In this document: in pieces, positions 8,273-19,468 of the stretch
Layout of the letters: the number at the start of each line of letters is the position of its first letter
Position numbering within the stretch: position 1 is the stretch's first letter
Source: Bigelowiella natans CCMP2755
Taxonomy: Eukaryota; Cercozoa; Chlorarachniophyceae
DNA: 27,008 nucleotides
Assembly: GCA_000320545.1 (NCBI GenBank)
Contig: ADNK01003066.1
Location: 1-27,008, forward strand
Direction: 5' to 3'
Made by a program: the position numbers and the translations under genes
The notes under the pieces: model-generated
The model's database searches: none
What the model was told of the DNA's origin: nothing
What the model saw: only the letters and a program-made list of their open reading frames with translations

Positions 8273-11200
8273 ATGCCTGCGAAGAAGATGGAGACAAAAA
8301 AGAAGAAAAATGTCGGGGACACCAAATATATTCGAGGAGTCGAATCGATCGATGAGAGGACATTTAAGGGAATGTATAAAATTAAAGAAAAGCTGGGAGA
8401 GGGTTCGTTTGGCAAGGTCGCTTCATTTTAACAAAATATTTTTCTTGTGGGCAAGAAAATGTGATACTGATTTGAACGTTTTCATTTCAAAAATCAGGTG
8501 CTACGAGTTGTTGCTCGTGCAGAGAGGAAGGAATATGCTATGAAGATTGTGAAGTGAGTTCTTCATAACATCCTGCTTTAAATGAATCAAATAATTTGTC
8601 GTGACTAACTGTGCAGGAAAACAAAGCTAGATGCAGAGACGGCTGTTTATTTGAATAGGGGTTTGTCAAATTGATTTTAATCGATAATATTAAATTGCTT
8701 TGTGTATGTTATTATAACATAGAAAATATGTTTATTCAATATCTATGTTTAAACATACACGTGTTGGTATTGGAATATTGGAATGTCAATCAGCTATTCG
8801 CTTTTCAACTGACTAGTTCGATGGTTATGATGTTCTAATTTACTAGAAATTGAGATTATGAAGAGCATTCAGCATCCTAATTGCTGCAGATTAGTTGCTG
8901 TACACAAGACAACTTCTGCTGTGTACATGCTACTGGAATTTCTTCGAGGTATCAAACTTTTCCGTGTTACATGCCCCTTATATGTAATCATTTCTCGGAA
9001 CTAAATTTTGAAACCGTTTAAGGAGGAGATCTATTCAGTAGAATTGTCAGCCAGAAGCACTTTGATGAAAGACAAGTTTGTGTTTATTTCCCGTAATCCC
9101 CTATCTACACTAGAATGATTAAAAACCATATAAATTTTCAGGCTGCTCGGGTGACAAAGGAAGTTTCCCAGACACTTAAATACTTGCACAGCATTGGGGT
9201 GAATATTTTATAATGTGAACATTGCCTATCCTTATTGTAATAATCATTCAGATCATACACCGTGATTTGAAACCTGACAACATCATGTTTCGAACTGAAG
9301 CCAGGGATTCTGCAGTTGTGCTTGCAGATTTTGGTAAAATTCATTTGTCTCAAAAAATGTGTTTCGTCAATATATAATCACCTACAATCGAAGGCCTTGC
9401 CAAACATCTGGATGGAAACAGTAAGTTTATGTCTTCTGCCTGTGGTACCCCTTCGTACGAGGCACCTGAAGTTATAAGGTTAGATCCTGATAATGAGTCG
9501 ATATTTGAACGTAATTTGTATGTTATGAGCAGACGAAAAGGTAAGACAAGGCACTATACTGCACAATGTGATATGTGGAGTCTTGGCGTAGTCCTCTACG
9601 CTATGCTTTCTGGCAGGGAACCTTTTAAAGCTCGTCGTAGGGCTGAACTTGCAGATAAAATTTGCCACTCAAGATGTATACTTTTTAGGAAATTTTGGCA
9701 CAATTTTTATTCTAAGTTTAGTTCTTGGCAGACACATTTCCGGACAAATATTGGAAACATGTTTCCCCTCAAGCTATAAGCCTTATTGAAGGACTTCTAG
9801 TTGTGGACCCATCAAAACGCTTTACGCCTCAGCAAGTCTGAACCTATAAAATGCCTAAAATAGAAAGTGGCAGGAAGTAAATATTTACTCCCCATAGGTT
9901 CTGGATCACCCATGGATTAAAAACCCTGAGAAACCCTCGCTAAACTTGATGAATTTGCAAGGGTATCACTTGAGTTCCAAAATGGAAAATTCATAAAGTA
10001 TGATTTAATCGATTTTTGCATTTTTGCAGGTATCATAAGAACCTAAAACTTACTCGGGCGATACAATCCTTCTATAAAGTCAGGGATATCATCAAAAACT
10101 TGAGGAACATGCTGCAACACACTGATTACACAATATCCCGATCTTACCGATATAAGTTACTTAGTTCTGTCATAATCTCTAAATAGATCGTGAAATTTGT
10201 AATAAAAATGAACCGTCTCCGAAGCATTTTAGCTGTCGATCCCAACGAGATTCGGAGAAAGGTTGCACTGTTTTAAGTTATAATGTACACATGCAATAGC
10301 GTAATATATTTTGATCTATAAGCTTGGAATTGCTATGGCGCCAAGCAACTCTCGGAGAGGTTCCCGTCGTGCAACTTTTCAAGATGAACCAATGTTCGAG
10401 CTCCTTCGACAGAAGTATAGCATCGATCGCAAATATAGCACCCAAAGTTTAAAAATAAAAAAGAAATTAGAAAGATTAGAGCCAACCCCTACGAATCGAC
10501 TTCGACCGTCGGCAAGTGAATCGGATCTTCAAAAGGGCGTGACCATCACATTAAAGTCATTGAAGCGGACAGGACACTCGCCACGCAGAGGAACTCGCGG
10601 ATCAGACGCGCCATACAAGGAAGGAAAAGTGTCAATAGCTGACTCAAAGAATGAACGAAAGCAACCCCAGCGCATAGTAGGACGAGGATCTCACGGAATA
10701 TCCTCCGCCACATCTCCAACACGAGCCTCTCGGGGAATTTCAGGTGCGACATCTCCAACTCGTGCCGCTCGATTCTTCTCCGGAGCAACGTCTCCCTCCC
10801 CAATCCACCTCCAGAGGGCGATGTCTACTGTGACACCCTTGCAGCTCAAGCGTTCCATGTCGCACGAAGAAGGCAAGGACCATTGGAATCCTGAGAGAGG
10901 AATGGCAGTTACTATTCGGGTGAGAATCGGCAAACGATTCTTTAACTGAAGTGCAGATTTGTGTACTACATCAGTACAAAACTGTTGTAGTAAGAAATGT
11001 ACTAATATTGTGAAACTTGTGTAGGGAGCAAACCCATCAAGCCATTTACTGCTTGAAGATCCTTATAAGGGCACCATCGGGCACATGATAAACCAAAGGT
11101 TTTGGTGGGTTTCAGATGAGAAGGGTCGCTTTAAGGTGAGAAAGTGTGATGATGCATAACCACATCTTTCACCATTTTCAATTTCAGGTTATTCCTCTGG

Positions 11201-13962
11201 CTAAAATAAGGCCAAGGCTTGATGGACATGATTCATGGTTTTTCCAAAGACGTGTAACCGCATTGGCAAACGCAAAGGCTGTATTTGACCGGCACGACGA
11301 AGAAAAGCGTAGATTGGTACTAAGATACAAGAATGATTTTCAATTTGAGGTGATATGGATTATTCTTAGCAACAGCAGCAGCTTGTAGACGCTATCGATC
11401 AAATTCTAAAAATTTCATTAGAGATAGAAGAGGCACGAACACAGGTGAAGTGCTCTAAATAGTTGACAACACACAATTAGTTAAAATACCTTTTCATAAA
11501 GTTTCTCGCAATAATGACTGACGAGGAAGAAAAAAACGCTGTTCTTCTCTACGTAAACATTTTGGTAATTACATTTGAGAGCAGTAATTCAACTTCGTTA
11601 ACGAAGATTTTTATCAATAGACTTTTAAGAAGACTTTTGGAGGCAGAAATTTTCGAAGTAATCACGAATTGGGAGTTCCGGAAATTGGCGGATACGAGAC
11701 AGACAATTCTGCTGATATGCGCATGCGGTAAATAGTGTAAATAAATGGTTTTCTAGGCTGAATCTCTGCCTCTGTAGGGCACTGGAAATTTATAAAGGAT
11801 TTATCCAAGAGAACGCGCCGCTGAGTTGCGCGGAATTCATCGCTGAAGAAACCGCGTCAAAACTTCGTAGTATCCTGCAAAACAAAGTAGTAAATCCTTC
11901 GTAGCGTCTAAAGAACAGATTAGTAAGATATCCGATTTTAATAGCAAAAGAAATTGCGAGATACAGTGTTTGACGACTGTGCAGAGGACTGTTTGCAATT
12001 TATTGAACAAACGACATGGACTGAATTGAAAAAGGTTGTTTCTATCCTTATGCATAGCACTATGAAATTAGAATAATATTGCTGTTCGTTTTTAAAAGCT
12101 CTGGATCATCTTGATCCAATTATGGAGGAAAGCATTCACACGACCAGGTTTGGAAACAATGGATTCAAGAGTTAAGGTAACCTGGGCCTATGCTTAGAAT
12201 TTCACAAAGATTGAGTCGTAGTTTCCCAGGTGCTTCGAAACTATATGCCTAAGCCATTCATGAGATTCTATGGCTCTCCTGCAATGTGTTTAATTCGAGA
12301 TACACATGCAAGTGGTATACATTAAATGATACTTGAACTAATTCTTGTACTGATGGAAATTTTCTATTGCACGAAGAAATTCCCCAATGGAGGAGCAAAA
12401 TTAATAAAGGAGTTGAAAGTGGGACAAATCCAATGAGAAGGGGGGGAACCATGAAAAACTCTGAAGAGAAGGAACACGTAATGTGTACCTGGGGCGATCG
12501 AATCAATGAACGAGCTCTCTTTAAAGTACGGACACAACCGAATTGCTATGTTCTTAACTGAGTTGATCTTTTAAAGGAAGGATTCCTGAGGAAGAAATTT
12601 TTAACTCGTGGAGGTTACGCGAAGCGATATGTGAGGATTGTTCTGGTGATGCAATATAAAACATTTCTGGAAGACAGACTAACAACAGAATTCGAATTCA
12701 GGAGGAAGATGTGGAGGAAGGTTCATCGGCCTTGCCGAGAGTTATGTTCTGCTACTACAATACCAGCGATGATGAAGATGCTGGCCTTAAAGCGGACTTG
12801 AAGATGCCAATTGATGAGCACTTCTCTGTACTTAGGAATTATTATCTATGGTAATCTAGATTTGAATATTTTCTTCTGTAAGGTTACTCGGAGTCAGGAC
12901 GACCCCCGCAATTTTACAGTCACAGTACCAATAAAACACAAATTTTCATAGAAACGTTTTACAAAGACCTGATCTGATTTGGCGTTCATTGTAATATTGC
13001 GTAACAACGATAGAGCTCGAACTATGAAAAGGAACACCATAGTGTAAATGCAATGGTTGAACTTTCGAGTAATGGATTAACACTTCGAGCTAAGAGTCCA
13101 GGTAGATAGAGGGACTAATTGTGCTAAGCTCTGTCGCAAATGGGCTAAATGTGCTGACATGGTTTGTGTGAAAACCAGATGAAGCTCAAGAATGGATTAT
13201 TGCATTATCCCGATTTATACCAACTACTAAACACATTGATCTGACTCTCCAGAGGGTTTTGGAGCACACAGAAACTATGATGTCTCATATCGAAGATTTC
13301 TCGTTGAAAGCAATTAGTTTGTACGCAGCTGGAACCCCGTTCGGAAGCCATGCCTTCCTCTTCCGCAAATTCCCAAATGCACGAGAGATTAACCGAAATA
13401 TGGTGACGGTTGGCCTCTTGGGAACCTTGAGGGATTTCTTCGCTGAAGATTGGGACCCTGCATTTGCTTCTGCGTGGAGGTTTTTCAGTTCATCAACTGA
13501 ATCAATAAATTCATTTAATTATAAAATTCATACTGATGGAATGTGGTGTTTATGGAATGTGGTGTTTAGATTCTACGACCAAATGATAGGAGCTGTTCGA
13601 AACAGAATGCAAATGACCTATCAAAAACATGCACTAAAGTAATTCAATTACATTATGTATTAGGGAAAATATACGATATGATTACTTCATTTTAATTACA
13701 GAGGTGAGGAATTGGTTCCCTTCATTGGCCGTCGTAATTCTTTGCTCAGTTCATTCAAAGCGCTCGTAGGGAGTAAGTACCTATACTGAGTCGTAGATTC
13801 GGCTTATTGACCAAATGCAAAACTAATGTAACTTGTCGATTGTGAATAAATTAATATTAGTTTGATATTACTTTCTCATGAGCTATACTTTAAATTGTAG
13901 AAATTACGGGTAGATCCAGGGCTACTTCTCTCTCTGGAGCAACACAACAAGTGGCAGATTGA
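8273..13962 (+). CDS. CAMK-type protein kinase with RGS and PH domains
   Basis: Thirty exons, about 1220 aa: 8273-8416, 8498-8553, 8617-8660, 8847-8948, 9023-9075, 9142-9198, 9252-9333, 9394-9675, 9732-9835, 9898-9962, 10030-10078, 10187-10261, 10323-10919, 11025-11135, 11188-11349, 11370-11444, 11481-11564, 11621-11727, 11778-11886, 11945-12034, 12099-12176, 12230-12314, 12377-12525, 12577-12630, 12702-12827, 12883-12924, 13014-13101, 13179-13638, 13702-13772, 13901-13962. Kinase (about 35-318): GEGSFGKV, Lys64, Glu82, HRDLKPDN (Asp157), DFG (178-180), APE (203-205), DMWSLG, HPWI; the ending is CAMK-like and it looks active. An amphipathic segment follows, then a disordered linker with SATSPTR repeats. 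RGS (about 687-816): LLYVNI, ALEIYKGFIQENAP, VFDDCAEDCLQFIEQ. PH (about 920-1035): EGFLRKKFLTRGG to DEAQEWIIALSRF. A last ~185-residue region is unassigned. A split into two genes cannot be excluded, but no stop or start breaks the chain. Confidence 0.82.
10695..10800 (+). repeat. Three SATSPTR-type repeats in the kinase linker
   Basis: Coding repeats ISSATSPTRASR, ISGATSPTRAAR and FSGATSPSP in exon 13, within a basic, Ser/Thr/Pro-rich linker between the kinase and RGS domains. S-P-T-R is again a proline-directed kinase consensus, like the repeats in the hydrolase insertion at 3120-3326. The DNA repeats are diverged, so this is an old or selected expansion rather than a fresh satellite. Confidence 0.85.
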
Positions 13963-14889
13963 TAGATTTTGTTTAGTGGGGCCATTTAATTTCTAGTACA
14001 TAAATATATGGCTATTAACAACGTGTACATCATTATGTGTGCTAATGTGTATTGGTGTGTGTGTGTGTGTGTAGTACACATGTATTTGTGTGTACAAATA
14101 TATACAATATTAATATGCAATCTTGCCTATCGAAGCACACGCGTGTGCAAATTTTGGGGAGTTATTTGCCCCCGTCATGGCACTGTCTACGGCGTAGATA
14201 ACTAAACTTGTATCAAATATACTAACAATACATCACATCATATGTCTGTAGCCTACGACGCGCTATGTACTACTTAACTATCTGCCATGGCATTCGCTGG
14301 CGGGCACTCATTGTCAAGCATTGTGCATGTGGTGACATGCCATCTAGCCATCTGTTGTGTGCTAGCATGTATATAGTTGTGTGCACATCGTTGCATGGTA
14401 CCTCTAGACGTTACGTTGCCTTGCTAGCTTGAGTCTGAGTGACACCCAGAACATGGCTAGATAGTCTAGCTAGCTAGCTCTAGAGCTAGCTGCTAGAGGT
14501 AGCTTTGCAGTTTGCTATCTAGCTATGTGCAAATCAACGGTAAGAATGATGCACGGCGGACTACTAGACTAGTGGAGCACATGATTGATCACCCTAGCAC
14601 TTGGGTGCGATCCAGTCGTTGAGCCATTGCATTCGCTAGTTCGTTAGCAGTTAGTCACGCTAACACAGGAGCACATTGATTGAGTTAACTGCAGCTAGCA
14701 CAGCACTTCTCGAGTTTAGTTTTGCGCATGTATCAGCGCGCGGACCATATTGCATTTGATTTGCACATGCAAGTTTCACGCGACAACCATCTTGATTACT
14801 TCAAGACTCACAATGCAAATACTGCACGACCGATAAGCACTATCGTAATTATTAGGACTGCATTCTTATGTAAGCAACACTTTCATTTT
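13963..14889. other. Tail-to-tail spacer with CTAG palindromic island
   Basis: No supported gene. It holds a (GT)n tract near 14056-14072, then a CTAG/CATG-rich island at about 14290-14760 with CTAGCTAGCTAGCTCTAGAGCTAGC near 14468-14492 and many GCTAG and CATG words. It lies between the 3' ends of the kinase (+) and WD40 (-) genes. Confidence 0.7.
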
Positions 14890-15105
14890 TTATAGATTAA
14901 CATCGACAGTAAGATTAGGCTTTTTCTTCGTTTGTTGGTCTTTACATATCTCTGGCATAGCTGTTACGTCGTACGAGTCCTGCTTCTTGGCCTCGGGTTT
15001 CCCTCCGAGAGGTACTTCCCACACCTTGACTCCGCCATCTACTGAACCCAAGATTAGCTCATAACCGGTTAAAGACCAGCAGAGACTCTGAAGAGGTATG
15101 CACAA

Positions 15106-15137
<32 letters not shown>

Positions 15138-15146
15138 ACACACACA

Positions 15147-15199
<53 letters not shown>

Positions 15200-15850
15200 A
15201 ATATATAAGTATGAATATATCCCCCCCCCCTCCCCCTCCCCCCCTCTCCCTCTGTCTCTCTTCGTGATGTTCGTTCATGCGTGAACGGCGTAATGGTCAC
15301 CAACTTCGCAACTTCGCACACAACTCTTGGCCGCGACACCATTCATGATTCGCAGAAGCAAACCAACCTGCAGGCCGAAGTCGTTTTTCCGGTAGGTCTT
15401 GATGCACTTCCCTGTCAGGGTCCAGAGCTTCGCCGTGCAGTCCATCGACGCTGTTGCTAGGAGATCCCCGTCCGGGACGAATCTGCAGTGTGTTACGCGG
15501 TCGTCGTGTCCGCCAATAGCAGCCAGCAGCTTGCCACTCCTAGCCCAAATGCGGCAGGTTTCATCCCACGAGCACGTCGCAATGTAGTCGCCGTCCTGGG
15601 AAACGTCGATACACCAAACGTAGTTTTTGTGGCCGAGCAGGGTCTGCACGCACTTACCATCGATTAGTCTCCATATTCGAACGTGCCGGTCCCAAGACCC
15701 GGAGATGAGATACTTGTCGTCCGGCGTGAACATGCACGAGCGCACATCATCTTTGTGGCCTTTCAGCACCGCGGTGCAAGTCCCGTCGAGGCGCCATGTC
15801 CTCACGCTATGCGATTCGCACACAAGCACACAAACACACATATGATGTTA

Positions 15851-15911
<61 letters not shown>

Positions 15912-15955
15912 GTGTGTGTGTGTGTGTGTTTGTGCGCTTGCGCGCTCATGATTAC

Positions 15956-15986
<31 letters not shown>

Positions 15987-16285
15987 CTTCTGTATTTTCT
16001 ACTTTTATATTTTCATTTTTGAAAGAGGAGACACATCATAAATATACGTGTTATCGTTGGAGCAGGAAGCGATTATGTTGCTTTGAGAGTTCCAGCAAAC
16101 ACAGTTGATAATGTTCGTGTGCCCCTTAATCTCTCGCACAAGGTCCCACTGTCCTTGGCCTTCTAGCATCGTACGTCGATATCTCTCATCCTTCGTGAGC
16201 TCTTCCAGTGGCTAATCATAAGGCGGAGGTGGAGGGGGGGAGAGTCAGGAGACGTTTTCCACGCCAGAACAAAAGAATTTTCACA

Positions 16286-16316
<31 letters not shown>

Positions 16317-17205
16317 ACTACGACTTTTGCTATCATAACTACGATCAACGATATGTAAGTACTCCTGCTGGTCCTGGGACTTGTACCCAAAGCCGGATCG
16401 TGCTGTCATATCCCGCGCTGGCTATAATCTTGCCGTCGGGCGACACTGACGCGCAAAATACAGGGCCCTCTTGGTCCGGAAGCAGCGCCAAGCACTCCCC
16501 ATCTCCGCTGTGAATCCTGACCTGTATACGTAACGAAAAGCTGGCTTTAGAATGGCGAAACACACATGATTGCAAGTACACATCCATACAAACAAAGCCC
16601 TTTTGCACCGGGCATGGATAGGCGTCAATTCAATATTTGCAAGAAGCTGGGTGCGAGCGTCCGTCAATCAATCAACCTCTCCGCCGATTAGATTCGGGAA
16701 TGGAACCCAATCGGCCGAGTGGAAACAGATGCTCGCCAGCGCGCACGCGGGTGCACGCACATCTATCTACTCGCTCTCTTGCTCGCCCGATATTTTACGT
16801 CTTGCACACGACCGTTCCGTCCTGGCCGGCGGAGAGAATTTGCAGGTCCTTCGGTTCCCATGACTTCGATTCGTCAAACGACGGATTAGGCATCATGCAG
16901 AGCGACCAAATGTCCCGCTCGTGCGCTTGAAAGGTGCCCAGAGGCTTAGGCCCTGTTGACTTCGGACTTCTCGTTCCATCTGTCACAGAATCTACACGCC
17001 GAATGAGCGTGCCGACGCTATCCCCAACCTTCTTCTGCTCGATCGTCATTGTTGTTGTTTTGGTTATTACCACTTCCCCTCCGTCTTGCCCCTCTCCGTC
17101 TTCCCCCTTGCCTTCATCACCGCCGGCTTTATTATTCTCCTCTGGCCGGATAGCCACGGCCTTGCTTTCTTCGCCCTGATCTGCAGGTATTTCCTCCTTC
17201 TCCAT
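14890..17205 (-). CDS. Seven-bladed WD40-repeat protein
   Basis: Five-exon model, 442 aa: 17205-16813, 16521-16387, 16211-16048, 15806-15368, 15087-14890; all phases agree. An acidic, disordered ~90-residue N-terminus precedes seven WD repeats, enough for a closed propeller. Blades include FQAHERDIWSL with AGQDGTVRIHSG, GYDSTIRLW, KGHTNIINCVCW with SNDNTVRTW, KGHKDDVRSCMF with GSWDRHVRIW, LGHKNYVWCIDV with CSWDETCRIW, GGHDDRVTHCRF with ASMDCTAKLW, and SVDGGVKVWE. A charged ~35-residue tail follows. WD40 propellers scaffold protein complexes; nothing here identifies a specific subfamily or partner. The exon 1 donor was placed at ACG|GTCGTG because it rebuilds a canonical blade; a slightly later donor would add one residue. 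Three of the four introns carry long microsatellites. Divergent from the LRR gene. Confidence 0.88.
15104..15250. repeat. Compound microsatellite and C-runs in a WD40 intron
   Basis: A (CA)n tract at about 15107-15147, then (TA)n to about 15184, a T-run to 15199, and C-runs at 15221-15250. All lie inside the last intron (15367-15088) of the WD40 gene. On the transcribed sense strand the C-runs are at least four G-tracts. Confidence 0.9.
15852..15990. repeat. (AT)n, (GT)n and (TTC)n microsatellites in a WD40 intron
   Basis: About 55 bp of alternating AT (15852-15908), then about 20 bp of GT (to about 15930), then about ten TTC units (about 15958-15990). All sit in the third intron (16047-15807) of the WD40 gene. 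Confidence 0.92.
16289..16316. repeat. (AT)n microsatellite in a WD40 intron
   Basis: About 28 bp of alternating TA in the second intron (16386-16212) of the WD40 gene. Confidence 0.9.
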
Positions 17206-18047
17206 CTTCCGTCCCTAGTACACCTAGAAAGAGTAGCGCTCTTACATTTGGCATATACCCTATAGATGATCATCGTCTGCCCCATCCTTCTATCGATACT
17301 AACTACCAAGCTGTGCGAAAGTGAGAGGACCTTAGGCGACCGAGCTGCCCCCCCCCGATCCTGGCTGTGTTCGCCTGTCTGGTTTTACTCCAATAGCTGT
17401 TGTGGCAACTATTGTTACTTGTGGAGATCATTTGCACCGAAAATATCGTAAGAATTGTAAAATCTATTTCATTTGAAACTAACGACACAAGGAATTTTCC
17501 CAGCATATTTCCGCAAGGGAAACGGGTTGGGGTCAGTTATAGCTCCGAGAAACATCCAGCAGAGTAGAAAACGTTACTCGGCCCCTCAAAAAACGTCGGT
17601 TGTGAACCATCGAAGTTGGATTTAGGTTGTCTCTTTTGCAAAATGACCTGCATTTTGTAGAAAATCAATGATATTCTCCAGAGATTCTCGGAGAGTTTCT
17701 GGCGTTTTCACATCCCAACCGGGGAGATAGCTAGAAAGAGTTCGCCCCCCCCGTCGAGAAAGGAGGTCTCTACGGGCTGCTAATATGATGCGGGCGAGCG
17801 ATGAAAATAATGGCATGTAGAAATCGTTCTAAGTGAGCGATTTCGAAAAAAAGGGTGAATAACCGGGCGAGGGGTCGAGTGTAATCGGTCCCGCTTTGAT
17901 CGTTTCTTCTCTTTGGTTTTTGAGGTCCTCGCGTTCATTGACGCGACAGGGCGACGATGAGGCACTTTTCTATGCACGACTGATGGTTTCTGGGTTATAA
18001 ACTATGGTAGGAAGATTGCACACGCTTTCGGGTGGACTGAATTCCGA
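17206..18047. promoter_or_regulatory. Divergent spacer between WD40 and LRR genes
   Basis: 842-bp head-to-head spacer presumed to hold both promoters and 5' UTRs. It has no CTAG/CATG island and no microsatellite. Short C-runs occur near 17347-17356 and 17741-17748. A 64-codon open frame on the minus strand (17816-17622) is listed separately as a weak candidate. Confidence 0.5.
17622..17816 (-). CDS. Weak candidate short ORF with a basic N-terminus
   Basis: 64 codons with ATG and stop. The first ~30 residues are Arg/Ser/Leu-rich (SLARIILAARRDLLSRR) and could pass for a mitochondrial presequence; the rest (TPETLRESLENIIDFLQN) is amphipathic and looks protein-like. No family is recognised and no further exon could be joined. 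A possible donor follows AATGCAG. It may instead be chance or a 5' UTR ORF, as it lies in a presumed promoter region. Confidence 0.22.
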   Translation of the reverse strand: MPLFSSLARIILAARRDLLSRRGGRTLSSYLPGWDVKTPETLRESLENIIDFLQNAGHFAKETT

Positions 18048-18767
18048 ATGATTCCTGCAAAGCTCGAGCCCATAGGGGCGAAAAAGAAGCCCGCTAAGCG
18101 CAGCCCGAAGATCGATAATATGGGCCTCGTTAACACCCCCATAGACTACAGTTTTCAGGAAATCAAAGTACTGGAAGGTACAAGTGAGCGATTTAGCGCT
18201 CAGACCGCTTATAAATGAGTATATTTGCATACATTTGTGTAATTCTTATGTGTCTGAGTGTGTGTGTGTGTGTTTGTGTGTGCGCATATATACAATTGTG
18301 ATTCACGACTTCTCTTTTAGACCTTAGGGAAAGGGATCCTAACGATGATGTAAAAATGAGGCGGGATCTTGCCAAAGCTCTCAAACGGGCTAATAGGTGA
18401 GTAGTACTCTCCGAAGTGAAATGCTTGGACAAATACCAATTTGGAGAACCTAGAGAATTGTAGCGATAGATCGTTTATTAATCACCTTCAAGCGCATATT
18501 TCTTGTCCATATTCAGAACCGGCGATGACGACATGTATGTGATTTGTTGAATAATAGAAAGGAACTGGAGAAAAATGCGAAAAAGCTTCCAAGTCCTCAA
18601 TAGCATGAAATGAGTGCATGACCTTCCCTTCTCTTTCTCTCTCCCTCTCCCTTTCACGTGCTCTTTCAAGTAGCCTCGCCGCAACAAACACCATAGTATA
18701 CAATATGGTGGCCATCTCTCACTTCATTCTCCTCCTGTGCAACTGGCTATTATCATAATATCTTCAC

Positions 18768-18800
<33 letters not shown>

Positions 18801-18948
18801 GCAGTTACGGCTGTAAAGCTGGCGTACAACGAGCTCACTTCAATTAAAGGACTAGATACGGCGCTGGCAGAGGTTGATAGAAGAATTTTCAATGCGTAAA
18901 GACATATATGCGCTGTGTGTACGTGCATATTATCAATATAATATAATA

Positions 18949-18992
<44 letters not shown>

Positions 18993-19434
18993 CCCTTGTG
19001 TTAATTTATTGTTGTCGCTGTTCTTGGCGGCCGTCGATGTTGCTTTGTCGGTTGGTAGATATTAGAGAAGCCGGAGGACCTCCGGTGGCTCGACCTTTCC
19101 TACAACAAGCTTACTGATATTGACGTGGTAGAACGATAATCATCACATTCTCATGGCCCTTTCCCCGCGCGCGCATCTAGCGTGCAGAGGACGCTGTTGT
19201 TGATGTTGGATCGTGTGTGTCTCGTCTTTGGTTTCCTTCCCATTCAACCGAAGGTCTTGACCAAATTCCCAAAGCTGAGCATGCTGTATCTCCACGGGAA
19301 CAGCATCCGCGACCTAAATCAGGTTGCGATCAACGATATTTACTTATTTGATGAGATTGAACAAGGATTAGAACTAATATAATGATGGGGAAAGTCGCTC
19401 CATGTGCGCATAGTTTGAGAATAATGTATGCATA

Positions 19435-19468
<34 letters not shown>

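Noticed and set aside
11514-11735. Contiguous plus-strand frame through the RGS region without splicing
   Set aside because: The frame after 11564 gives a plausible but unaligned peptide; splicing to the acceptor at 11620 gives TFKKTFGG and the MRALEIYKGFI continuation with correct phase.
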